Assembly (NCBI RefSeq): GCF_016908015.1
Contig: NZ_JAFBDB010000002.1
Location: forward strand, 248,001-312,000
Origin: Clostridium pascui
GTDB lineage: Bacteria; Bacillota; Clostridia; Clostridiales; Clostridiaceae
Reading direction: 5' to 3'
Length of the DNA: 64,000 bases
Under the pieces are notes generated by a model that was given only the letters and a program-made list of their open reading frames with translations, was not told the DNA's origin and did no database searches. The position numbers were made by a program, and so were the translations under genes. Positions 27,308 to 35,892 of this stretch are shown here, piece after piece (the stretch's first letter is position 1; every line of letters begins with the position of its first letter).

Positions 27308-28363
27308 ATGAAAACTTATTTAGTTACTGGTGGAGCAGGATTTATAGGTTCAAATTTTGTTCTATATATGTTAAACCAATATAACGATATAAAGATTATT
27401 AATCTTGATAAACTTACATATGCGGGAAATTTAGAAAATCTTAAGAGTATAGAAAATAATCCTAATCATATATTTGTTCAAGGAGATATATGCGATAAAG
27501 AATTAGTTGAAGGATTGTTTAAAAAATATGATGTAGACTATGTAGTGAATTTTGCAGCAGAATCCCATGTTGACAGAAGTATAAGAGAACCAGAAATATT
27601 TGTAAAAACAAATGTTTTAGGAACTGTGACGCTATTGAATGCTGCAAAAAACTCATGGGAAACAAAAGATGGCTTTAAACAGGGAAAGAAATACTTACAA
27701 GTATCTACTGATGAAGTATATGGTTCTCTTGGAGAAAGTGGCTTCTTTATGGAAACAACACCTTTAGATTCACATAGTCCATATTCTTCAAGTAAAGCAG
27801 GAGCAGATTTGATGGTTAAGGCTTACTTTGACACGTATAAAATGCCAATTAACGTAACAAGATGTTCTAATAACTATGGACCATATCAGTTTCCAGAAAA
27901 GTTAATACCATTGTTGATAAATAACTGTCTAAATCATAAAGATTTACCTGTCTATGGAGATGGATTAAATATAAGAGATTGGTTATATGTAGAAGACCAT
28001 TGTAAGGCTATTGATAAGGTTATAAATGGTGGAAGAATAGGCGAGGTTTATAATGTAGGTGGACATAATGAGAGGACTAATATTCAGATTGTTAAAACTG
28101 TAATAAGCTATATAAATGAACATGTGGACAAAGAAGTAACTGAGAATTTAATTAAATATGTAGAAGATAGAAAAGGCCATGATAGAAGATATGGTATAGA
28201 TCCAAGTAAAATAAAAGAAAAATTAGGTTGGTATCCTGAAACCACATTTGAAGTTGGAATAAAGAAAACTATAAAATGGTATTTAGATAATAATGATTGG
28301 ATGAATAATGTTACGAGTGGAGATTACCAAAATTATTACAGTAAAATGTACGAGGTTAGATAG
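27308..28363 (+). CDS. rfbB: dTDP-glucose 4,6-dehydratase
   Basis: 351 residues. The NAD-binding motif GGAGFIGSNF is at residues 8-17. The catalytic YSSSKAG (Tyr-x3-Lys) is near 160, and the dehydratase Asp-Glu pair is in the STDEVYGS string near 136. It converts dTDP-glucose to dTDP-4-keto-6-deoxyglucose. Second gene of the rhamnose set. Confidence 0.95.
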   Translation: MKTYLVTGGAGFIGSNFVLYMLNQYNDIKIINLDKLTYAGNLENLKSIENNPNHIFVQGDICDKELVEGLFKKYDVDYVVNFAAESHVDRSIREPEIFVKTNVLGTVTLLNAAKNSWETKDGFKQGKKYLQVSTDEVYGSLGESGFFMETTPLDSHSPYSSSKAGADLMVKAYFDTYKMPINVTRCSNNYGPYQFPEKLIPLLINNCLNHKDLPVYGDGLNIRDWLYVEDHCKAIDKVINGGRIGEVYNVGGHNERTNIQIVKTVISYINEHVDKEVTENLIKYVEDRKGHDRRYGIDPSKIKEKLGWYPETTFEVGIKKTIKWYLDNNDWMNNVTSGDYQNYYSKMYEVR

Positions 28364-28374
28364 GAGGACAAAAT

Positions 28375-28932
28375 ATGGGACAGTTTAAATTTATTAAGAC
28401 TCCTATAGAGGACTTATATATTATTGAGCCTAAGGTTTTTGGAGATCACAGAGGCTATTTTATGGAAACATATAATTATGAAGACTTTAAGGAAGCTGGA
28501 TTGGATATGGTATTTGTTCAGGATAATCAATCTAAATCGAGAAAAGGTGTACTTAGAGGTATGCACTTTCAAACCCAATATTCTCAAGGGAAATTAGTTA
28601 GAGTAATAAAGGGAGAAGTTTTTGATGTTGCAGTAGATTTAAGAAAAGAATCAAAGACATATGGACAATGGTATGGTGTACTTCTAAGTGAAGAAAACAA
28701 AAATCAATTTTATGTTCCCGAAGGATTTGCTCATGGTTTTTTAGTTACATCTGATGAGGCTGAATTTGTATATAAATGTACTAACTTATATCATCCAGAA
28801 TTTGAAGGTGGGATTGCTTGGGATGATCCAGATATAAATATACAATGGCCTTTACAAGGAATAGATGAAGTACTATTATCTGATAAGGATAAGAATGCTC
28901 CAACCTTGAAAAAACGTAAAATAGAATTTTAA
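28375..28932 (+). CDS. rfbC: dTDP-4-dehydrorhamnose 3,5-epimerase
   Basis: 185 residues, a cupin-fold epimerase. RGVLRGMHFQ near 60 holds the catalytic His, and FYVPEGFAHGFLV near 115 is the second family motif. It inverts C3 and C5 of the keto sugar. AGGAGG lies nine bases before the ATG, and the gap to rfbB is only 11 bases. Confidence 0.95.
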   Translation: MGQFKFIKTPIEDLYIIEPKVFGDHRGYFMETYNYEDFKEAGLDMVFVQDNQSKSRKGVLRGMHFQTQYSQGKLVRVIKGEVFDVAVDLRKESKTYGQWYGVLLSEENKNQFYVPEGFAHGFLVTSDEAEFVYKCTNLYHPEFEGGIAWDDPDINIQWPLQGIDEVLLSDKDKNAPTLKKRKIEF

Positions 28933-28951
28933 TCTCGAGGAGAGAAATGAT

Positions 28952-29830
28952 ATGAAAATACTAATTACAGGCTGCATTGGACAACTAGGTAGTCAAATTG
29001 TTAATATATTAAAAACAGGAGCTTCAGAGTTAGGGTCTATATCAGAAGAATATAGAACAGCTGAGATTATAGGGGTTGATGTAGAAGAACTGGATATATC
29101 AAATTTACAATCAGTAAGGGAATTTATAAATGATATTAAACCTAATATTGTCATTAATTCAGCGGCTTATACTAACGTAGATGGCTGTGAGAACAATCAA
29201 GATTTAGCTTTTAAGGTGAATTCTTTAGGACCAAGAAATCTAGCAATTGCTTGTGAGGAAGCTGGTGCAAAGCTTATACATATATCAACAGATTATGTGT
29301 TTGAGGGTAATGGAACAGTGCCTTATACAGAATATGATATAACTAATCCAGTAAGTGTGTACGGGAAAACAAAGTTACTTGGAGAAAATTATGTTAGAGA
29401 GTTTTCTTCAAGATATTTTATAGTTAGAACTGCATGGCTTTATGGATATAATGGGAAGAACTTTGTTAAGACAATTATAAAAGCTGCGAAGGAAAAAGGA
29501 CATTTGGACGTAGTAGATGATCAAAGAGGTAATCCAACAAATGCTGAGGATTTGGCTCATCATATTTTGAAGTTAGGTTTAACTGAGGAGTATGGAGTAT
29601 ATCATTGCACAGGTGCCGGTGAATGCTCTTGGTATGATTTTGCTAAGGCTATTGTTGAATACGCAGGGATAGATTGTACTGTTAGTCCAATTACTTCTGA
29701 TAAAATTAATAGAGCAGCTAAAAGGCCGAGCTTCTCATCTTTGGATAATATGATGTTGATATGTAGTGTGGGCGATGAAATGAGAGAGTGGAGAGAGGCT
29801 TTAAAAATTTTTATTCAAAAGTATAGATAG
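28952..29830 (+). CDS. rfbD: dTDP-4-dehydrorhamnose reductase
   Basis: 292 residues. The N-terminal motif is TGCIGQLGSQI, where the usual first residue before the glycine-rich loop (G-A/K-x-G-Q-L-G) is replaced by Cys-Ile. The catalytic YGKTKLLGE is near 133, with STDYVFEG before it. It completes dTDP-L-rhamnose. It is the last of the four genes; a 550-base gap with altered composition follows. Confidence 0.93.
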   Translation: MKILITGCIGQLGSQIVNILKTGASELGSISEEYRTAEIIGVDVEELDISNLQSVREFINDIKPNIVINSAAYTNVDGCENNQDLAFKVNSLGPRNLAIACEEAGAKLIHISTDYVFEGNGTVPYTEYDITNPVSVYGKTKLLGENYVREFSSRYFIVRTAWLYGYNGKNFVKTIIKAAKEKGHLDVVDDQRGNPTNAEDLAHHILKLGLTEEYGVYHCTGAGECSWYDFAKAIVEYAGIDCTVSPITSDKINRAAKRPSFSSLDNMMLICSVGDEMREWREALKIFIQKYR

Positions 29831-30381
29831 ACATTATTATAAGTTTAGAAGATAACAATAAAAGCACAATAAGATAGTAAAATATTATGTTGTAAGTCAC
29901 AGAGGATTACTATGAATAAAAAGCTGATTTTTCAAATTAATATAATTATAAGTGAGAATGTGTGATATTATACAACATTATTGAAGCATTGATAAAAATA
30001 GATATTTTATGATAATATTTATAATATATTGTTCTTTTATGGAATTTTAGATTAAATTTGATAGTAGAAAAATTTTAGACAAGCAGAATCGACGTATTGT
30101 CGCGTTTTGATTGTCTAAATGCCATAAAAATATAGAATTCACAGTTTAAAAATGTATTTTACTTTAAAATGTCGTATGAATGAATACTTTATTTGATTAT
30201 TCTATATTTAATGAAGGTGCTTATATATTTATGAAAAAATTTAAGTGGAGTGAAATAATATAGAAGAAACACATTACAGACCTAATAAGGGGTCAGATTG
30301 CTAAATCAAGAATGACTGTGAGTGACCATAAGTATTCAGGGAGTCACAGTCCATAAATACAGAGTTGTGGAGAGAAATACT
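29831..30381. other. Non-coding junction before the imported polysaccharide block
   Basis: About 550 bases without a supported gene. TTTAGACAA (about 30076) pairs with TTGTCTAAA (about 30110), with CGAC/GTCG pairing inside, forming a long imperfect hairpin without a T run. GACTGTGAGTGAC near 30313 is nearly mirrored by GGGAGTCACAGTC near 30340. Right after this the DNA becomes G+C-richer, so the gap marks a probable recombination boundary. Confidence 0.55.
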
Positions 30382-31617
30382 ATGCAGAAGAATGTACAAC
30401 ATGTCTTTTTAGTCGGTGCGAAGAGCCTCGGTGCTTATGGTGGGTATGAGACTTTCATTAATAAGCTGACTGAGTATCACCAGAATAATGAAAAAATTAA
30501 ATATCATGTGGCATGCAAGGCCAACGGTGATGGCTGCATGGACGAAACGAAAGTGGATGGAGTAACTAAAATATCCGATACTGAGTTTACTTACCACAAC
30601 GCTCACTGTTTCAAGATTTATATTCCTAATATCGGTCCTGCACAGGCTATTTACTACGATGTTGCGGCCCTTCATGAATGTTGCAAATACATCAAGAAAA
30701 ATAGAATCAACAATCCTATCGTGTACATCATGGCCTGTCGTATTGGACCATTTGCTGGGCACTATTATAAAAAAATCCACAAGCTCGGCGGTAAGGTTTA
30801 CCTAAACCCGGATGGACATGAGTGGATGAGAGCCAAGTGGTCTGCACCGATCAGAAAGTACTGGAAGATTTCTGAGCAGATGATGGTGAAGTACTGTGAT
30901 CTTGCTATCTGTGATTCTGTGAATATTGAGAAGTATATTCATGAGTGTTATGACGGAAAGGGTATCCACGGAGTAAATCCAAGTACGACTTTCATCGCGT
31001 ATGGTGCAGAGACTAGAAAGAGTCAGCTTGCTGATGATGACCAGAAACTGCTTGATTGGTATCAGCAGAAAGGCTTGACCGCAAAGAGCTACTACTTGGT
31101 AGTTGGTCGTTTCGTGCCGGAAAATAACTACGAGACCATGATTAGGGAATATATGAAGAGCAAGAGTGAAAGAGATTTCGCTATTATCACTAATGTGAAT
31201 TATAAGTTCCTGGAGGAACTGGAGGATAGACTGCATTTCAAGAGTGATCCGAGAATTAAATTCGTTGGAACTGTGTATGATCAGGAGTTGCTTATGAAAA
31301 TCCGTGAAAATGCGTATGGATATTTCCATGGTCATGAGGTTGGTGGTACTAATCCAAGTTTGCTTGAGGCACTGGGTAGTACTGATCTAAACTTGCTTTT
31401 GAATGTAGGTTTTAACCGTGAGGTTGGCGAAGACGGGGCTTTGTATTGGGACAAGGGTGACGGTGAGCTGGCAAATCTCATTGAAAAGGCTGATGAGATG
31501 AGCGAGAAAGAAATCAAAGCTTTTGGCGTGAGGGCGAAGAAGAGGATTTCGGATGAGTATAGCTGGGAACATATTGTGGATTTATATGAAAAAGTGTTTC
31601 TTAACGGCGTGAAATAA
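30382..31617 (+). CDS. Glycosyltransferase, DUF1972/rhamnosyltransferase-like
   Basis: 411 residues from ATG 30382, preceded by GTGGAGAG; an upstream ATG at 30322 has no site. The N-terminal half (GAKSLGAYGGYETFINKL near 12-29) is typical of the DUF1972 group, which includes WchF-like beta-1,4-rhamnosyltransferases. The C-terminal half has the GT4 pattern, with GRFVPENNYE near 255 and EVGGTNPSLLEALG near 325. It probably transfers rhamnose from the dTDP-rhamnose made next door onto the lipid-linked sugar (inference). Codons such as CTG, CGT, ATC and AAG are far more frequent than in the flanking genes, a sign of transfer. Confidence 0.8.
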   Translation: MQKNVQHVFLVGAKSLGAYGGYETFINKLTEYHQNNEKIKYHVACKANGDGCMDETKVDGVTKISDTEFTYHNAHCFKIYIPNIGPAQAIYYDVAALHECCKYIKKNRINNPIVYIMACRIGPFAGHYYKKIHKLGGKVYLNPDGHEWMRAKWSAPIRKYWKISEQMMVKYCDLAICDSVNIEKYIHECYDGKGIHGVNPSTTFIAYGAETRKSQLADDDQKLLDWYQQKGLTAKSYYLVVGRFVPENNYETMIREYMKSKSERDFAIITNVNYKFLEELEDRLHFKSDPRIKFVGTVYDQELLMKIRENAYGYFHGHEVGGTNPSLLEALGSTDLNLLLNVGFNREVGEDGALYWDKGDGELANLIEKADEMSEKEIKAFGVRAKKRISDEYSWEHIVDLYEKVFLNGVK

Positions 31618-31763
31618 GCGTCTTTATGCCAAGTAAAAGGGTATGAGGAAATGATTAAAAAGAATGTAAGTTTTTTATGAATAAATCAAATCAACCTCGT
31701 ATAAATAAATATATCATAATTGTAGAGGGATGATTAATAACTCATTAGGAGGAAATACAAAGC

Positions 31764-32207
31764 ATGGAAAACAATAAAAACATTATCGGATATACAACGG
31801 GTGTCTATGATATGTTTCATATTGGTCACTTGAATGTAATACAAAGAGCTAAAGAACAATGCGATTATCTGATTGTGGGAGTAAGCACTGATGAACTCGT
31901 ACAAGATGATAAAGGGAAAACACCGGTTATCCCATATGAAGAGAGGGTTGCTATTGTAGCTGCGTTGAAATATGTGGATCAAGTTGTCCCACAATCAGAT
32001 AAGAATAAGTTTGGTGCATGGGCTAAATACCATTTTAATAAAATGTTTGTTGGATCAGACTGGAAAGGCACTCCGCAGTGGAAAAAGTTTGAGGAAGAAT
32101 TTGAGCCCGTTGGAGTAAAGATAGTGTATTTACCACATACAGATGGAATTTCTAGCACTCAATTGACAAATTTTATTAAGAACACTTTAAAAAATGAAGA
32201 AAAATAA
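31764..32207 (+). CDS. Cytidylyltransferase family protein (TagD-like)
   Basis: 147 residues. The catalytic H-x-G-H is at 19-22 (HIGH), YEERVAIVAALKYVDQVV is near 54-71 and the closing ISSTQL motif is near 130. The family (PF01467) includes glycerol-3-phosphate cytidylyltransferase and related enzymes that activate small alcohol phosphates with CTP. The next gene is LicD-like, so the likely product is a CDP-activated group for attachment to the glycan. Whether that is glycerol, ribitol, choline or other cannot be told. AGGAGG precedes the ATG. The 145-base gap upstream has no clear signal. Confidence 0.8.
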   Translation: MENNKNIIGYTTGVYDMFHIGHLNVIQRAKEQCDYLIVGVSTDELVQDDKGKTPVIPYEERVAIVAALKYVDQVVPQSDKNKFGAWAKYHFNKMFVGSDWKGTPQWKKFEEEFEPVGVKIVYLPHTDGISSTQLTNFIKNTLKNEEK

Positions 32208-32220
32208 GGGGCGCAAGGTT

Positions 32221-33081
32221 ATGAAAGAAGAATATTCCATCAAAGACATTCAAGATGTGATCCTGTCAATTGTGAAAGACATAGATTCATTTTGCCGTAA
32301 AAATGATATTACATATTATCTGATGGGCGGATCTGCGCTTGGAGCTATGCGTCATAAGGGTTTTATTCCGTGGGATGATGACTTGGACATCTTTATGACA
32401 GTTGAAAACTATGAAAAGTTCCTCTGCTTATTTCAACGGGAAGGAAATAAAGATAAATATTTCCTACAGCGTGAAAATACTTCTGAATGGCCTCTTTTCA
32501 TGAGCAGGGTGTGTTTGAAAGGGACGACTATGGTCAGTGATGAGTTTAAGTTCAATTTTAAACAACATCACACCGTATTCGTGGATATTATGTGTCTTTA
32601 TTCAGCACCATCAAATGATTTTGCTCACAGGATGCAGTATATTGCAGCACAGATGCTACGGATTAATGCACTCGCTATTTGCAATTTCCCGAATGAAAGT
32701 GTCGTAAAGCGCATGGTTCTTGGTGTTTCTAAGATTGCAGTAAATTCTGTGACTAGACCAATGTTGATTAAATATGTTCATGGATATGAGGGGAAAAATA
32801 CTGAACTAATGGGGCATTACTTTGGCAGAGCACGTTATAAGAAGACTTCATTTCCTCGTAAGTATCTTGGAAAGCCAAGATATGTACCGTTTGAGAACAC
32901 AGAGCTTCCGGTATTTGAGCAGGTTGAGGAATACTTGGAAACCAGGTTTGGCTCGAAGTGGATGGAGATGCCAAGCCAAGAAACAAGAGACCAATACCCG
33001 ATTCACGGTAATTTCGTTGACTTGAAAAAGGATTATACTGAGTACATGAACAAAGAGCGTACAAAGTGGCTTTATGAGTAA
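32221..33081 (+). CDS. LicD-family phosphotransferase
   Basis: 286 residues from ATG 32221. An in-frame ATG at 32194 overlaps the previous gene and lacks a ribosome binding site. The LicD core (PF04991) is plain: MGGSALGAMRHKGFIPWDDD near 34-53, with the metal-binding Asp cluster, and the C-terminal family region up to about 265. LicD proteins pass a phospho-alcohol such as phosphocholine from its CDP form to a sugar. The cytidylyltransferase just upstream would supply the donor. The glycan would then carry phosphodiester side groups, giving negative or zwitterionic charge. Confidence 0.88.
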   Translation: MKEEYSIKDIQDVILSIVKDIDSFCRKNDITYYLMGGSALGAMRHKGFIPWDDDLDIFMTVENYEKFLCLFQREGNKDKYFLQRENTSEWPLFMSRVCLKGTTMVSDEFKFNFKQHHTVFVDIMCLYSAPSNDFAHRMQYIAAQMLRINALAICNFPNESVVKRMVLGVSKIAVNSVTRPMLIKYVHGYEGKNTELMGHYFGRARYKKTSFPRKYLGKPRYVPFENTELPVFEQVEEYLETRFGSKWMEMPSQETRDQYPIHGNFVDLKKDYTEYMNKERTKWLYE

Positions 33082-33189
33082 TTGCGATAATTCGATAATT
33101 TAGAAACTCACCTATGTGTATGATGAATAAGATTGTGCGTAGGTTCGCTGAAACTAAGAGTAAACATGTGAAAAATTCTACAGTAAATT

Positions 33190-33504
33190 GTTAATTGTGA
33201 CGAGCGGTCTGGGCACAAGAATGAGCACGCGTATTCGCAAGAATGTCAATTTCAAACATGGTGGGTTAGGTACTGTAATTCATAAATATACCGTAATTGA
33301 AGAAAATGTAATGATTATGTCAAATTGACCGTTAACAGAAGTGATATTTGGGTGGCCTAGAAGCTAAAGCTCGTGAGGGGTAACACTTAAAGGCAGCACC
33401 ATTATTTTTAATGGTGCAAGTAATCTTGTTGTAGGTGAAAACACCATTATTTGGGTAAATACTGACCTTACGACATCTACAGACAACAATGAAATTCTAG
33501 AATA
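33190..33504 (+). pseudogene. Decayed hexapeptide acetyltransferase fragments
   Basis: Reading from about 33200 gives RIRKNVNFKHGGLGTVIHKY and VIEENVMIMS, then a TGA. Shifting frame after 33321 continues LTVNRSDIWVA to a TAG. This matches the end of a left-handed beta-helix serine-acetyltransferase-like protein broken by a frameshift. A further piece at 33391-33504 reads GSTIIFNGASNLVVGENTII and on to a TAA, like another hexapeptide coil. No intact start or full ORF remains. It sits between LicD and Caps_synth in the imported block. Confidence 0.65.
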
Positions 33505-33589
33505 AATTCCTGTAAGAAAGATAAAAGATAGAACAGACATTTGATGAGCGAAATATCGTTTAAATATAGCTAAGTAAGGTGGATACATT

Positions 33590-34552
33590 ATGAGCAATTT
33601 GAAGAAAACCTTTGAAAAACAGGGTGGATGGAACTTAATAAAACAGTATTGGCAGAGCGGCGCCTTTTTCACAGCTGTTGGTGAATTCTTGTTGCTTGGC
33701 AAAAGCCGAACAGCTTTAGAAATACTGAGATTATCCACTCATCTGAAGGTAAAGCAGAAGCTACAAAAGAAGTATAGAGAAACGTTAAATATATTTGATA
33801 GTGAATACAATGAGACTTTGGCACATGAAGGCAGTAATAAGATTTGGGTATGTTGGTTCCAAGGAATTGAGAATGCACCTGTTATTGTCCAGAAGTGTTA
33901 TGAGTCCATTTTGAGAAACCTTCCAGGCAAAGAAGTGGTGTTAATCACGACTGAAAACATGGCACAGTATGTGCAGTTTCCTGATTATATCATGGAAAAG
34001 TGGAAAAGCGGTCAGATTACCAATACTCATATGACAGATTTGCTTCGATTAGAATTGCTTATCCAAAATGGTGGGATGTGGCTAGATGCGACTGTGCTTT
34101 GCACTGACTCAAATATTCCAGACTACTTCTTTGATTCTGATTTGTTCTTCTACCAGTGTTTAAAGCCTGGTAGAGATGGACATAGCCATATCAATTCCAG
34201 TTGGCTGATGAGCTCGAAGACAAATAACAAGGTTTTAATGGCAACAAGATATTTGTGTTATGAGTATTGGAAAGAGAATACTCAGATTCTTGACTACTTT
34301 TTGCTACATGATTTTATTTCTATTGTGTTGGAGTATTATCCAGAAGACTGGAGACGCATTGTGCCGAGTGATAACGCAACACCTCACATTCTTCTACTGC
34401 GATTGTTTGATCAGTATGATGAGCAGATGTGGAAAGCAATTAAGGCACAGACACCGTTTCACAAGATGACTTACAAATTTAAAGAAGATCAGACGGAGAT
34501 TGCGGGAACCTATTATCAGGAAATATTCGGGGAAAGTTGCATAAAATTCTGA
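33590..34552 (+). CDS. Capsular polysaccharide synthesis glycosyltransferase (Caps_synth/GT32-like)
   Basis: 320 residues. The family core (PF05704) runs from about 80: IWVCWFQGIENAP, then THMTDLLRLELLIQNGGMWL and an Asp (LDA) that serves as the DxD-type metal site. No membrane helix is present. Members add a sugar to capsule repeat units, but the donor is unknown. AAGGTGG precedes the ATG. Codon use is that of the imported block. It is followed after 16 bases by a broken acetyltransferase gene. Confidence 0.85.
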   Translation: MSNLKKTFEKQGGWNLIKQYWQSGAFFTAVGEFLLLGKSRTALEILRLSTHLKVKQKLQKKYRETLNIFDSEYNETLAHEGSNKIWVCWFQGIENAPVIVQKCYESILRNLPGKEVVLITTENMAQYVQFPDYIMEKWKSGQITNTHMTDLLRLELLIQNGGMWLDATVLCTDSNIPDYFFDSDLFFYQCLKPGRDGHSHINSSWLMSSKTNNKVLMATRYLCYEYWKENTQILDYFLLHDFISIVLEYYPEDWRRIVPSDNATPHILLLRLFDQYDEQMWKAIKAQTPFHKMTYKFKEDQTEIAGTYYQEIFGESCIKF

Positions 34553-34568
34553 AAAGGAAGAATGTAAT

Positions 34569-34951
34569 ATGGGCTATTCTATTTTATTTACAATTGGGCC
34601 AGAAAAAATTTTCAGAGAGGGATATTTCACCTAAGAGTTCTATACGGCCGTGATATTCCACGGAAGGATACAATAGAAAAGAATGTTGAATTTGAGCACT
34701 GCGGATTAGGAACGGTTAACAGTTCTTTTGCGACAATGGAAGACAATGTAACTATTCAGCATCACGTAACTATAGGAATACGGAATGATATGAAAACCAC
34801 CACGATTTATAAAAATGTTTATATATGTGCATATGAACTGATTTTGGAGTATATAGAGATTGGAGAGAATGCTGTAATTGGAGCAGGTGCTATAGTTTTG
34901 TATGATATCGGGCCTCATAGCACATGTGTGAATCCGGTTGAACTAAAATAA
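34569..34951 (+). pseudogene. Frameshifted serine-acetyltransferase-like gene
   Basis: A ribosome binding site (AAAGGAAG) and ATG 34569 start a frame reading MGYSILFTIGPEKIFREGYF that ends at a TAA at 34632. The other frame from about 34628 continues LRVLYGRDIPRKDTIEKNVE and on through hexapeptide turns (IEIGENAVIGAGAIV) to a TAA at 34949-34951. One base lost or gained near 34627 explains the break. The restored protein, about 127 residues, has the layout of short acetyltransferases found in capsule loci. A restart at ATG 34736 is possible but would lack the N-terminal part. Confidence 0.75.
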
Positions 34952-34975
34952 ATAAAGTAATAGGAGGGAATGGAC

Positions 34976-35881
34976 ATGAGGGTAGCTGTCTTAATGTCGA
35001 CGTACAACGGTGAAAAGTATATAAGGGAACAGATTAACTCTATCCTTAATCAGATTGGCGACTTTGAGTTGGATTTATGGGTAAGAGATGATGGGTCCTC
35101 TGATTCAACCAAAGATATTCTTGAAGAGTATTCTGTAAAAGGAAAATTGAAATGGTATACTGGTAAAAATTTGAAGCCAGCACATAGTTTTTTGGATTTA
35201 GTTAAACATTGTGTTGGATATGATTTCTATGCTTTTGCGGATCAAGATGATTTTTGGATGCCTGACAAGATACAGAGTGGTATTTTAATGATTGAGAGGG
35301 AAAAAGGTCCAGCTTTATATTGTTCAAATGCCGAATTGGTGGATTCTAATCTAAGATCTCTTGGAAGAGCCGTCTATAAGTCAAAACCTAGGACGGATTT
35401 TGAAACCTTGGTGTGTGCAGGTGGATTGATGGGCTGCACAATGATATTTAATAACCGCTTATCATGTTTAGTTCAAGGAAAAGATTATCCTGAGAAAATT
35501 ATTTTGCATGATTTTTATTTATCAGCAGTTTGCGCAGCTAATAGAGGAAGGATTTTTTTTGATCCTGAAATTCATATGAAGTATCGTCAACACGAAAAAA
35601 ATGTTGTTGGTGTCTCGAGTGGATTTTTAAATAAAATTAGCAGGCGCCTTTTTGAAATAACACATAAAAATAAAGTGTGCATTTCGGAGCAAGCTCATTC
35701 ATTAATTCTTTTATATGGTGATGGGATGAAATGTAGAGAAAAAGAATGGCTAAATAGAGTAGCTGAGTATCAAAACACTATTATGAATAGATTGATGTTG
35801 GCCTTATCTCATAAAACATGTTATAGCACAAGAAACGCTGCGTGCAAATTAAGAGTAGAAATTATGCTTGGAAATAGATAG
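34976..35881 (+). CDS. Family 2 glycosyltransferase
   Basis: 301 residues from ATG 34976, which stands about eight bases after AGGAGGG; ATG 34970 is too close. The GT-A fold is clear: VLMSTYNGEKYIREQINSIL at the N-terminus, WVRDDGSSDST near 38 and the catalytic-site FADQDDFWMPDK near 85. The wording matches the RgpB/rhamnan-type branch of GT2. A rhamnosyltransferase role fits the dTDP-rhamnose supply but is not proven. The next gene (polymerase) begins 11 bases after the stop. Confidence 0.87.
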   Translation: MRVAVLMSTYNGEKYIREQINSILNQIGDFELDLWVRDDGSSDSTKDILEEYSVKGKLKWYTGKNLKPAHSFLDLVKHCVGYDFYAFADQDDFWMPDKIQSGILMIEREKGPALYCSNAELVDSNLRSLGRAVYKSKPRTDFETLVCAGGLMGCTMIFNNRLSCLVQGKDYPEKIILHDFYLSAVCAANRGRIFFDPEIHMKYRQHEKNVVGVSSGFLNKISRRLFEITHKNKVCISEQAHSLILLYGDGMKCREKEWLNRVAEYQNTIMNRLMLALSHKTCYSTRNAACKLRVEIMLGNR

Positions 35882-35892
35882 GAATTGAAAAT

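Noticed and set aside
30802-31335. Minus-strand ORF of 177 codons opposite the glycosyltransferase
   Set aside because: It is long only because the block is G+C-richer. The plus strand carries a recognisable glycosyltransferase with a proper start.
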